Shown: in pieces, positions 1-6,101 of the stretch
How the letters are laid out: every line of letters starts with the position of its first letter
How positions within the stretch are numbered: position 1 is the stretch's first letter
Source of the DNA: Planctomycetota bacterium
GTDB lineage: Bacteria > Planctomycetota > Planctomycetia > Pirellulales > Pirellulaceae
Assembly (NCBI GenBank): GCA_024277285.1
Contig: JAJRVM010000064.1
Location: 1 to 12,461 of the forward strand
DNA: 12,461 nt
Direction: 5' to 3'
Made by a program: the position numbers and the translations under genes
The notes under the pieces: generated by a model
Told to the model about the DNA's origin: nothing
Databases searched by the model: none
The model's input: the letters and a program-made list of their open reading frames with translations, nothing else

Positions 1-221
1 CCCAGCGCAGTGCTATCCGGATCACAGAACCCCGCAAAGCCAACGCCGTCAATCTTCTCGAACTGCTTGAGCAACTGGCCGGCACGGCCACCGCAACTGA
101 TGAATCCCAAATTGATTGTTTCGTTCGCGCTCCGCGCCAGCAGTGACGTGGCCGGCAAGGTCACAGCCGCTCCAGCAGCCAAGCCACTTTTGACAAAATC
201 ACGGCGAGTTAGATGACGCAT
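1..221 (-). CDS. Gfo/Idh/MocA-family oxidoreductase, Tat-exported, N-terminal part only
   Basis: The reverse strand read from an ATG at 221-219 stays open to the window edge for 73 codons. It begins MRHLTRRDFVKSG, a twin-arginine (Tat) signal (RRDF) followed by a hydrophobic Ala/Gly/Leu stretch, so export is likely. After about residue 35 comes ETINLGFISCGGRAGQLL, a dinucleotide-binding Rossmann start with a Gly-rich loop, then a second strand ending in GFCDPD. This order is typical of secreted planctomycete Gfo/Idh/MocA proteins, which oxidise or reduce sugars with NAD(P). The ATG fits because it sits just before the RR motif, with AAAGG about 10 nt upstream. The catalytic Lys and His region lies outside the window, so substrate cannot be guessed. 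Confidence 0.85.
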   Translation of the reverse strand, partial: MRHLTRRDFVKSGLAAGAAVTLPATSLLARSANETINLGFISCGGRAGQLLKQFEKIDGVGFAGFCDPDSTAL

Positions 222-294
222 GGGATGGAATCCTTTGCTTCAGATGCAGCGGGATAGTGGTTTGAGTAGACCGGCCGCGAAACCAGTCGTCGCC

Positions 295-300
295 ATTATA
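295..300 (-). promoter_or_regulatory. possible -10 box for the left-edge oxidoreductase gene
   Basis: Reading the minus strand there is a perfect TATAAT about 74 nt before the ATG at 221. No convincing -35 hexamer is visible at the usual distance, so this is a weak call based on one motif and its position. Confidence 0.25.
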
Positions 301-327
301 GCCAAATCGTTGGTTCTTTGCGGGCGC

Positions 328-501
328 GTAGCCTGGGATTCCACGGCCAGGCATGGAAAACACTCTGTCGGCAAGAAGCCCCCTATCGCCAATACGCCCA
401 AACAAGCGAGTCCCGCAGAACACCTCTTCAAGATCGGCCGGCAATAGAGATTCGCCTGGAGAGGTAATCTCGTCCATGCCCGGGAAGGATTCCCGAGCTA
501 C
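328..501 (+). repeat. family-1 palindromic unit (BIME-like), solitary copy A
   Basis: The unit opens with GTAGCCTGGGATTCCA and closes with CCCGGGAAGGATTCCCGAG then CTAC, i.e. GTAG hairpins facing each other. The interior shares CTATCGCC and CCGGCAATAG with the copies around 8.5-10.2 kb. The left stem is partly degraded (GCCTGG pairs with CCAGGC but the inner bases do not), while the right hairpin is nearly perfect. It is the longest copy (174 bp), with extra bases in the linker. It lies about 107 nt upstream of the left-edge gene's start and 130 nt before the CNNM gene. The rest of the 222-630 gap shows no gene. Confidence 0.85.
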
Positions 502-630
502 GTGAAAGCCCTCCGCAGAACGAGGATGACAGCCTGGGCGCCTTCGGTTAACCTATGTGTGTGTATCCGCAATAGGTTCTCGTATTGCTAATTATGGCGC
601 TTTTCACTTCTTTAGACCATCAGCACGGCT

Positions 631-1878
631 ATGCAACAGACATCCATCATCGCGTCGACAGCGCGTCGTAAGTGGCGATTGCCAACGACCATCTTCGCGC
701 TCGCAATGCTCCTGTTCGCGGTGCCCACATATGCGGCAAATCCCGCGACACCGACAAGCGAATCCGCCACCATCGGCCAAACGCAACACTTCGTGATGAT
801 GCTGGTTTACGCATCCGTCGCACTGTTCTTTTCCTTTCTCTGCTCGGTCGCGGAAGCCGTTTTGCTGAGCATCTCGCCTTCGTACGTTGGCACGCTCGAG
901 AAAACGAAACCAGCAAGTGCCAAACTACTGGCAAAGCTAAAGGCGAATATCGACCGACCGCTCGCCGGAATCCTGACCCTGAACACCATTGCTCACACCG
1001 TCGGCGCCGGTGGCGCCGGGGCCGAGGCAGCAGCCTACTTTGGCACCAATTACGTCGGCATCGCCATGGCCGTATTAACGCTCTTGATTCTGTTCGTCTC
1101 CGAGATCATTCCCAAGACAATCGGTGCGGTCTACTGGCGATCGTTGGCACCGATCGCCGGTGCCTTTGCGCAGTTTCTGATTTGGGTCCTCTACCCGCTG
1201 ATCTGGGTCTCCGAGTTCATGACGAAATGGCTGGCACGCGGCAAGAGCGTTCACGCATTCAGCCGGGACGAATTCGCGGCCATGGCTGACATCGGCGCAC
1301 GTGACGGCTTGTTGGATGACAAGGAATCACGCATCCTGACCAACTTGTTTCGCCTGCCTGGCCTGATCGCGGAAGACATCATGACGCCGCGGCCCGTTGT
1401 CTTCTCGTTGCAACAGGACATGACAGCTCACGAAGTACTCGAAACACACGCCGAGATTCCGTTCTCACGGATCCCGATTCATGCCGATAGCCGAGATGAA
1501 GTAACGGGCTTTGTCTTGAAGACAGACATCTTGCTCAACAAAAACGATGGCAAATCAAAACTACGCGACCTGAAACGTGAGATTCGCACGGTCCACCAGG
1601 ACACGCGACTCTCCAATGTCCTGGAGGATTTGCTCGACCATCGTGCCCACATCATGATCGTCGTTGACGATTTCGGCAGCATGCGCGGCATTGTCACACT
1701 CGAAGATGTTGTCGAAACATTGATCGGTATCGAAATTGTTGATGAAGCCGACCAAATCGATGACATGCGCAGCCTTGCACGACAAAAGTGGGAAGAACGC
1801 ATGCAGCGAATGGGTATCGAAATCCGCCCTCCCGAAAAAGACGACGACCCGCAAACGACGACCAAGCCAGAGAGTTGA
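631..1878 (+). CDS. CNNM/CorC-family membrane protein (DUF21 plus CBS pair)
   Basis: The 415-residue protein starts with a hydrophobic segment (about 18-35) that may be a signal peptide or first membrane helix. A DUF21/CNNM transmembrane domain follows (about 52-235), with helices near 53-80, 113-128, 142-158 and 172-195, the family-like segment CSVAEAVLLS (71-80) and SEIIPKTIG (157-165). After SRDEFAAMADIGARDG comes EDIMTPRPVV (248-257), which begins the CBS pair reaching to about 375 (VVDDFGSMRGIVTLEDVVE). Family members are implicated in Mg2+/divalent cation transport or efflux and are often annotated as hemolysin-like. No CorC_HlyC C-terminal domain is evident; the protein ends in a charged tail. 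The ATG lacks a clear Shine-Dalgarno. A degenerate family-1 repeat begins 9 nt after the stop. Confidence 0.9.
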   Translation: MQQTSIIASTARRKWRLPTTIFALAMLLFAVPTYAANPATPTSESATIGQTQHFVMMLVYASVALFFSFLCSVAEAVLLSISPSYVGTLEKTKPASAKLLAKLKANIDRPLAGILTLNTIAHTVGAGGAGAEAAAYFGTNYVGIAMAVLTLLILFVSEIIPKTIGAVYWRSLAPIAGAFAQFLIWVLYPLIWVSEFMTKWLARGKSVHAFSRDEFAAMADIGARDGLLDDKESRILTNLFRLPGLIAEDIMTPRPVVFSLQQDMTAHEVLETHAEIPFSRIPIHADSRDEVTGFVLKTDILLNKNDGKSKLRDLKREIRTVHQDTRLSNVLEDLLDHRAHIMIVVDDFGSMRGIVTLEDVVETLIGIEIVDEADQIDDMRSLARQKWEERMQRMGIEIRPPEKDDDPQTTTKPES

Positions 1879-1887
1879 TTCCCCCAT

Positions 1888-2020
1888 GTAGCCTGAAAAC
1901 AGGTGGCCTGGGAATCTTTCCCAGACGTCGTGCAGTTTCCATCTCGCGATAGCCCTACGGCAATAGAGAACTCTAAGCAGAGGGGGCGTTGTCCACGCTC
2001 GGGTCGGATACCCAAGCTAC
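1888..2020 (+). repeat. family-1 palindromic unit, degenerate copy G
   Basis: The copy starts with GTAGCCTG, continues into a hairpin GCCTGGGAA-TCT-TTCCCAGAC (about 1906-1926), contains the shared CGGCAATAGAGA motif, and ends in CGGGTCGGATACCC then AAGCTAC, the inverted GTAG end. It is shorter (133 bp) and more diverged than the copies near the transposase, suggesting an old insertion. It begins 9 nt after the CNNM stop codon, so its hairpin could act on the transcript 3' end. The rest of the gap to 2117 holds only the ribosome-binding site of the next gene. Confidence 0.7.
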
Positions 2021-2117
2021 GCCACATTGCCGACCGGTTCTCGTTGCGATATCCTGGCAAGTCGGCCATCGACCTGCTTCTTAACCTCCTAAGAAAAACA
2101 CACCAAGGAGCCCCACC

Positions 2118-2870
2118 ATGCACCGACACTCCCTCATTGCCTTCCTGATCGGCTTGTCCCTGACGCTCAGCGACACGCTCGGCCAAGCCGAAGAGCCGGC
2201 CAAGATCCAAGTCTTGATGGTAACCGGCGATGATGTCGCGCCGTTCCACGACTGGCGCGAGATCTCAGAAACAACTCGATATGTGCTGGTCAGCACCGGC
2301 AAGTTCGACGTGCGCGTCTGCGAGGATCCCGCCATCCTCGATTCCGCCGACGCGTTGAAGAAATACGACGTGATCGCGTTCATGCTGTACAACAAGAGTT
2401 TGCCGATGCTGTCCGATGCCGGCAAGGAGAACTTGCTGAACTTCGTCAAGCAGGGCAAGGGGTTCTATGTCCAACACCTGGCGAGCGCTTCGTACGGCGA
2501 CTGGGAAGAGTTCGGCAAACTATGCGGACGACACTGGGTGATGGGCACGTCGGGACACGGACCGCGCAGCGTCTTTGCATGCCAGATCGCTGATACAGAA
2601 CACCCCATCACCAAAGGCCTGAAGGATTTTAAGATCTTCGACGAACTGTACGCCAAACTGCAAGGCGACGAGAAGATCGACGTGCTGGTCACAGCCGATT
2701 CGGATTGGAGCGATCAGACCGAACCACTCCTGTTCGTGCGCAGCTACGGCCAGGGACGTAGCGTCCACAACGCGTTCGGGCACGATCACAAAGCGATCAA
2801 GAACCCGACCTGCCGGACCCTGATCGTGCGTTCGGTGGAATGGGCTGCGACCGGCAAAGTCACCGAATAG
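2118..2870 (+). CDS. secreted ThuA-family protein (trehalose utilisation-like)
   Basis: The 250-residue protein has a signal peptide (1-24, hydrophobic core AFLIGLSLTL) and then a ThuA/class I glutamine amidotransferase-like fold. IQVLMVTGDDVAPFHDW (30-46) is the first strand and loop, KYDVIAFM (82-89) the second, GKGFYVQH (113-120) the nucleophile-elbow position, HPITKGLKDFKIFDELY (162-178) the family-typical segment, and YGQGRSVHNAFGHD (210-223) the C-terminal core. ThuA proteins are linked to processing of 3-keto-trehalose-type disaccharides; many planctomycete members are secreted with unknown substrates. AAGGAG at 2105-2110 lies 7 nt before the ATG and fixes the start. The gene converges with the sulfatase remnant downstream. 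The length is normal for the family. Confidence 0.88.
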   Translation: MHRHSLIAFLIGLSLTLSDTLGQAEEPAKIQVLMVTGDDVAPFHDWREISETTRYVLVSTGKFDVRVCEDPAILDSADALKKYDVIAFMLYNKSLPMLSDAGKENLLNFVKQGKGFYVQHLASASYGDWEEFGKLCGRHWVMGTSGHGPRSVFACQIADTEHPITKGLKDFKIFDELYAKLQGDEKIDVLVTADSDWSDQTEPLLFVRSYGQGRSVHNAFGHDHKAIKNPTCRTLIVRSVEWAATGKVTE

Positions 2871-2884
2871 CCCAAACTCAAGAA

Positions 2885-2912
2885 GTGTGGCACGCCGCTC
2901 CGCGGCGTGAAC
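2885..2912 (+). repeat. family-2 palindrome, copy 1
   Basis: GTGTGG is followed by a perfect 8-bp stem, CACGCCGC paired with GCGGCGTG around a TCC loop, then AAC. It lies 14 nt after the ThuA stop and between two converging genes, so it could serve as a transcript end, though there is no T-run. Related copies are at 4064-4091 and 4393-4454. The sulfatase homology ends about 60 bp further on. Confidence 0.7.
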
Positions 2913-2974
2913 GCGACTTGCCCGTCGCCCCCCCGACTGCCTTGTGCGTTTGGCGAAAGAGTTTGTAAGACCAA

Positions 2975-3509
2975 ATGCGGCTCGACCAGTGCGATCACCA
3001 GACAAAACGGCGCATCACGATCGCGAGTCATGAATCGGCGGATCCGCTGCAGCTGGTGAGGCCGCGTCGGATTACGCACGCAGTTCGCGTCAAAGCCACT
3101 CACTCTTTCGAACGAAAACACGCTCTTCGGGGCCGCATGCACCTTGCCGGCCAGCCCCACTCGGTATCCGAGTGGCCGCAGATAGTGTGGAATACTCTTG
3201 ACCGCCTTTCGAGACGAGGAATGATTCCAGGCACATCCGTTGCGCATGGGGTACAAGCCACTGTACAACTCGGCCCGGCACGGTTGGCACATCGCTTCAC
3301 ACAAGTACGCTCGATTGAACGTCATGCCTTGTTTTGCCAGCGCGTCGATATTCGGTGTGCGCGCATTTTGGCCACCGTACAGAGGGAGGTCACTGTGAGT
3401 GCAATCGTCCGCCATGATGATCAACACATTGGGGCGTTCAGCGGCGAACGTTCGGCCAACGACGCTGATCACCAAGGATACGAAACAGGTAAGCAACTGA
3501 TTTGGTCAT
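2975..3509 (-). pseudogene. sulfatase, truncated and frameshifted remnant
   Basis: The body in the frame from 3496 reads as a type I sulfatase: RPNVLIIMADD (metal-binding Asp pair, residues 30-31), TPNIDALAKQGMTFNRAY, then CQPCR (70-74), the Cys-x-Pro-x-Arg formylglycine site, then YRVGLAGKVH and PFCLVIALVEPH. Homology stops at VEPH (about 2975), roughly 174 residues into a family usually 450-550 long. The frame then runs through a family-2 palindrome into ThuA antisense sequence. The 5' end is also damaged. The ATG at 3509 has GGAG 9 nt upstream, but its frame stops after 23 codons; removing one base near 3494 would join MTKSV to LTCFVSLVISVVG and restore a plausible signal peptide. Otherwise only a TTG at 3496 could start the body. 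It is almost certainly non-functional. Confidence 0.82.
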
Positions 3510-3538
3510 GAACCGTATCTCCGGGGCATTTTCAAAGT

Positions 3539-3832
3539 TCACACAAGGCGTTGTGATGCAACTGCCGTCGCGGGAACCTGTTCACGGCTTACCGCCGTGA
3601 AATATCCCGGCACGACAAAGACTTTGCCTTTGGGGCTGGTGAACGTGACGTTCAATCGACAATCCGTGAACGGGTTCGGGTCACTCGATTCGCTGGCCAG
3701 GGGGCCTTGAAAATCGACTACGACACGGTGCCACAGTCTCAATTCACCGCCAACTCTCTGTGCAAGCGCCGGCGACGCGAACGCCAGAACGGCAGCCAAC
3801 AGCAGCACACTCGACAAACTGGTAGATCTCAT
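3539..3832 (-). pseudogene. DUF5060-containing secreted protein (glycoside-hydrolase type), N-terminal remnant
   Basis: From the ATG at 3832 (GAGGA about 9 nt upstream) the product has a clean signal peptide (1-24, ending in ALA before Q25). A segment typical of DUF5060 follows: LWHRVVVDFQGPLASE, NPFTDCRLNVTFT, FVVPGYF (residues 33-78). DUF5060 domains normally precede a large glycoside-hydrolase-like barrel, so the intact gene should be several hundred codons. Here the similarity ends at Phe78, exactly where a palindrome (3581-3601) begins, and only 19 unrelated residues follow before a stop. The start lies 11 nt beyond the stop of the small Cys-rich gene, suggesting they were cotranscribed. 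The 97-residue exported stub might still be made but should lack catalysis. Confidence 0.72.
3577..3601 (-). repeat. family-3 palindrome, copy 1 (at the break of the DUF5060 gene)
   Basis: The plus strand carries TTCACGGC-TTACC-GCCGTGAA (3581-3601), a perfect 8-bp stem. On the minus strand the core is TCACGGCGGTAAGCCGTGAA followed by CAGG. The same core with one base changed lies at 4341-4363 in the other orientation. Its first bases form the last recognisable DUF5060 codon, so it marks the truncation point. Confidence 0.65.
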
Positions 3833-3843
3833 AACGACATTCC

Positions 3844-4029
3844 TCACTCGTCGGTCATCGAAGACCGATCGTGTTGTTCTTCCTTTTGCCGCAACCGCTC
3901 TTCCCACGAGACGGCAAACACCGAGTTGCCACACAACACACATCCAGGTCGCCCGGGCACACAGAACCCGCGAACACGATCACAATAGTCGCGCTGCTGA
4001 TCAAAATGCGGGCATGAAAATGACGTCAC
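3844..4029 (-). CDS. small Cys-rich protein, possible zinc-binding, function unknown
   Basis: The 61-residue product starts at a GTG (4029) with GAGGAG 7 nt upstream, a strong ribosome-binding site. The first half, SFSCPHFDQQRDYC then GFCVPGRPGCVLCG, has Cys at 6, 16, 23, 30 and 33, spacing that suggests a metal-bound or disulfide knuckle. The second half (about 42-61) is charged, EERLRQKEEQ, and likely helical. From memory, proteins with CPHFD...YC...C.PGRPGC recur in planctomycetes as uncharacterised small proteins; I cannot confirm this here. Its stop is 11 nt upstream of the DUF5060 remnant's ATG, so the two probably formed an operon. No signal peptide is seen, so it is likely cytoplasmic. 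It is the only apparently intact gene in a decayed block. Confidence 0.7.
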   Translation of the reverse strand: MTSFSCPHFDQQRDYCDRVRGFCVPGRPGCVLCGNSVFAVSWEERLRQKEEQHDRSSMTDE

Positions 4030-4042
4030 CTTTGAGCTCCTC

Positions 4043-4091
4043 GTAGCTTGGATATCCGACGCAGTGTGGAACGACGCTCCGCGTCGTTCGC
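4043..4091 (+). repeat. family-1 hairpin remnant abutting family-2 palindrome copy 2
   Basis: GTAGCTTGGATATCCGAC (4043-4060) matches, with one difference, the reverse complement of the right end of the degenerate unit at 2003-2020, so it appears to be a lone family-1 end. Two bases later begins GTGTGG (4064-4069) with a perfect 8-bp stem, AACGACGC paired with GCGTCGTT around TCC. The compound sits directly upstream of the ribosome-binding site of the small Cys-rich gene. Confidence 0.6.
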
Positions 4092-4340
4092 CCCATCACG
4101 AAACTCTCAATACCATGAAAGGATGTGGCCGACAAGCGAGTAGGATTAAGATTAATCCAACAGCGCCACTTTGCGATCACGTTCTTTCGTGAATGACGAA
4201 CGCTCTTCCAGCAGACGACCGGTGCAGTGTCGCGTTCTGAACGGCATTCGTGCTTCGGATTTCGCCTTTTCTTGGTCATTGGGTATTTCGATTGGCGGCC
4301 GTTGGGCAGCTAAATGCGCAGTCCAGTCAAGCGGACCTGC
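4092..4340. other. gap without a supported gene
   Basis: I see no convincing gene on either strand. Around 4240-4285 there are short imperfect repeats (TTCGTGCTTCGGATTTCG, TTGGTCATTGG) of the low-complexity kind. The minus-strand frame 4279-4001 is open but has no family features and overlaps the better supported Cys-rich gene. Confidence 0.5.
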
Positions 4341-4363
4341 TCACGGCTGTAAGCCGTGAACAG
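4341..4363 (+). repeat. family-3 palindrome, copy 2
   Basis: TCACGGC-TGTAA-GCCGTGA forms a 7-bp stem, followed by ACAG. It matches the element at 3577-3601 (minus strand) apart from one base in the middle, so the two are inverted copies about 0.75 kb apart flanking the DUF5060 remnant and the Cys-rich gene. Confidence 0.6.
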
Positions 4364-4392
4364 CCACGAACAAATAGATCACAACACCCAAA

Positions 4393-4454
4393 GGTTCACG
4401 GCACGGTGTGCCGTGCCACACTGCTTATCTACGGCACGGAGTGCCGTGTCACAC
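4393..4454 (-). repeat. family-2 palindrome, tandem copies 3 and 4
   Basis: Read on the minus strand, copy 4 (4454-4430) starts GTGTGA and folds ACGGCAC-TCC-GTGCCGT; copy 3 (4421-4393) starts GTGTGG and folds CACGGCAC-ACC-GTGCCGTG, followed by AACC. Period is 33 bp. Compared with copies 1 and 2 the stem bases differ but pairing is kept. The pair sits 14 nt past the stop of the oxidoreductase gene at 4468-5916, a position suited to a transcript end. Confidence 0.72.
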
Positions 4455-4467
4455 TGCGTCATGAAGG

Positions 4468-5916
4468 TTACACATTCAGCTCCCAACCGTGGCGATAGGG
4501 ACGCTGGATGTACTTTTTCAAGTCGGGGCGGCCTTTGATTTCCATTTTCTCGGCGTCCCACTGTAACTTGGTGTCGGGTGCGCGTTGTGCCAGGACGCCC
4601 AGCAAGATGGTCTCGGTCATCGGACCGGCCAGGCCGAAATTGGATTGCCCTTGGGCAATCTTACCTTGGATGGCATCGAGCCATTCTTGATAGTTATTCT
4701 GTTTCGGTGCGCGCGGAACGGTCAGTTCCGGCTCCGCAAAGCCACGCGCCGCATCAGCCGGCTTGAGCACCCAGCCTTTCTTCTTGCGGTTGAAGAACAA
4801 CTTACCTTGCTCGCCGATAATCACGCTGCCGAACTTCCGGAAATCAACGCCTTCCAGGATATCCTCACCGGGATGGTTGTACTGGTCGCTATTCTTGGCC
4901 AGCCGCCAGTTGTCGCGATCAAAATGAGCGTCGACATAACCGTCATACCAGAAGAACTTGAAACCGTCCGCGGCGCTGTACTTGCCCGGGCCGAAGTCCC
5001 AGACGATCTTCGAGTTGATCGGGGGCGAAATATCGGTTGCCCCAGCCTGATGCGCAATCACGCTGCGCGGCGAATTGGTCTGCATCGCCCAGTACCCCAC
5101 ATCCATGATGTGGCATGCCATATCGCCCAGCGCGCCAGTACCGTAGTTCCACCAACCACGCCAGTTGAATGGTGCAATATGGCGACTGTATTCGACCCAT
5201 GGCGCGGGTCCAATCCACTGATCCCAATCGACGCCCGCGGGAACGGGTTCCTTGTCCGGTGGTACCTGGAACCCTTGCGGCCAAATCGGTCGGTTGGTCC
5301 AAGCGTGAATTTCCTTGACTTTGCCAATAATCCCGGCGCGAATCAGTTCGACGCAACGACGCATGTGATCGTTCGCATGAGCCTGGTTCCCCATCTGCGT
5401 TTTGACGCCGGTCTGCTGCGCAATCTGGGTCATCATGCGTGCTTCCCAGATCCCGTGCGTCAGGGGCTTCTGGCAGTACACATGTTTTCCGGCTTGCATT
5501 GCCATCACCGACGCATGAAAGTGGTGATGGTCAGGCGTCGAAACCGTAACGGCATCCACCTTGTCACCCAGATCGGCGAACATCTCTCGATAGTCGCTGT
5601 AGAATGCCGCATCGGGATAGCGCCCTTGCGCGTCAGCGACTTTTTGCAACCGGCCCATGGCTGCTTGCAGTTTCTTGGCGTTAACAACATCGACCAGTGC
5701 AACGATCTCGAAACCGACTTTCCGCGACTGCTCGATATCGGTCCGCCCCTTGCCGCCGACACCAATTCCCGCAAGTGTCAATCTTTCCAATCGCCCCCAT
5801 GCTCGACTGGGAATAAAGTGAAATCCTGCGGCAGCTCCAAACGTGGCTGCCGCTGCTTTCCCGAATTGCCGCCGCGAAATCGTGTTTTTCTGGCAATTAT
5901 CGTCAGCTTTCATCAT
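4468..5916 (-). CDS. Gfo/Idh/MocA-family oxidoreductase, Tat-exported
   Basis: The 482-residue product is full length. Residues 14-20, SRRQFGK, with the following Ala-rich segment form a Tat signal. The NAD(P)-binding Rossmann fold begins LTLAGIGVGGKGR (47-58, Gly-rich loop), with the acidic position in VALVDV (72-77). VSTPDHHHFHAS (125-136) and HVYCQKPLTHG (145-155) hold the conserved family Lys (K150, in a CQKP version of EKP). GTGALGDMACHIMD (259-272) holds the Asp/His positions of the C-terminal substrate domain. Such proteins oxidise sugars, inositols or glycosides, often at C3; exported planctomycete ones are mostly uncharacterised. The start is MMKADD with AGGAG upstream; either ATG (5916 or 5913) could be used. 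It is divergent from the vWA gene across a 185-bp gap and unrelated in sequence detail to the left-edge paralogue. Confidence 0.92.
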   Translation of the reverse strand: MMKADDNCQKNTISRRQFGKAAAATFGAAAGFHFIPSRAWGRLERLTLAGIGVGGKGRTDIEQSRKVGFEIVALVDVVNAKKLQAAMGRLQKVADAQGRYPDAAFYSDYREMFADLGDKVDAVTVSTPDHHHFHASVMAMQAGKHVYCQKPLTHGIWEARMMTQIAQQTGVKTQMGNQAHANDHMRRCVELIRAGIIGKVKEIHAWTNRPIWPQGFQVPPDKEPVPAGVDWDQWIGPAPWVEYSRHIAPFNWRGWWNYGTGALGDMACHIMDVGYWAMQTNSPRSVIAHQAGATDISPPINSKIVWDFGPGKYSAADGFKFFWYDGYVDAHFDRDNWRLAKNSDQYNHPGEDILEGVDFRKFGSVIIGEQGKLFFNRKKKGWVLKPADAARGFAEPELTVPRAPKQNNYQEWLDAIQGKIAQGQSNFGLAGPMTETILLGVLAQRAPDTKLQWDAEKMEIKGRPDLKKYIQRPYRHGWELNV

Positions 5917-5984
5917 GTTGGGTCGTCTCCTATTGCGAGTCAGGGAACTTCATTGGCCAAACGGTTTGGGCTCGGTGCTTTTTT

Positions 5985-6015
5985 TTGCTTGCACTGGGGG
6001 CTCACCCCTTATAAT
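5985..6015 (+). promoter_or_regulatory. possible sigma70-type promoter for the vWA gene
   Basis: A perfect TATAAT lies at 6010-6015. Upstream are two imperfect -35 candidates: TTGCTT (5985-5990, 19-bp spacer) and TTGCAC (5989-5994, 15-bp spacer). The box is 86 nt before the ATG, in the gap between divergent genes. Neither spacer is ideal, so the call is tentative. Confidence 0.35.
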
Positions 6016-6101
6016 GACCGATACATCCACAGGGCAAGCGCAACGGGAGATCGCATTGTACACCACAAACAGGGCGGCGAATCCATGTCCGGAGTGACCG
6101 A

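Noticed and set aside
221..233. GGATTCCATCCCA (minus strand) at the start codon of the left-edge gene, like part of a family-1 hairpin
   Set aside because: Only 13 bases match, with no GTAG and no full stem; chance is plausible.
672..1289. A 205-codon plus-strand frame
   Set aside because: It is out of frame within the CNNM gene and very Arg/His-rich, typical of a shadow.
1479..2249. A 256-codon minus-strand frame
   Set aside because: It is antisense to the CNNM CBS region and to the ThuA signal peptide, with a Ser/Arg-rich sequence without features.
4001..4279. A 92-codon minus-strand frame starting MTKKRRNPKHE
   Set aside because: It overlaps the Cys-rich gene, lacks features and starts in low-complexity sequence.
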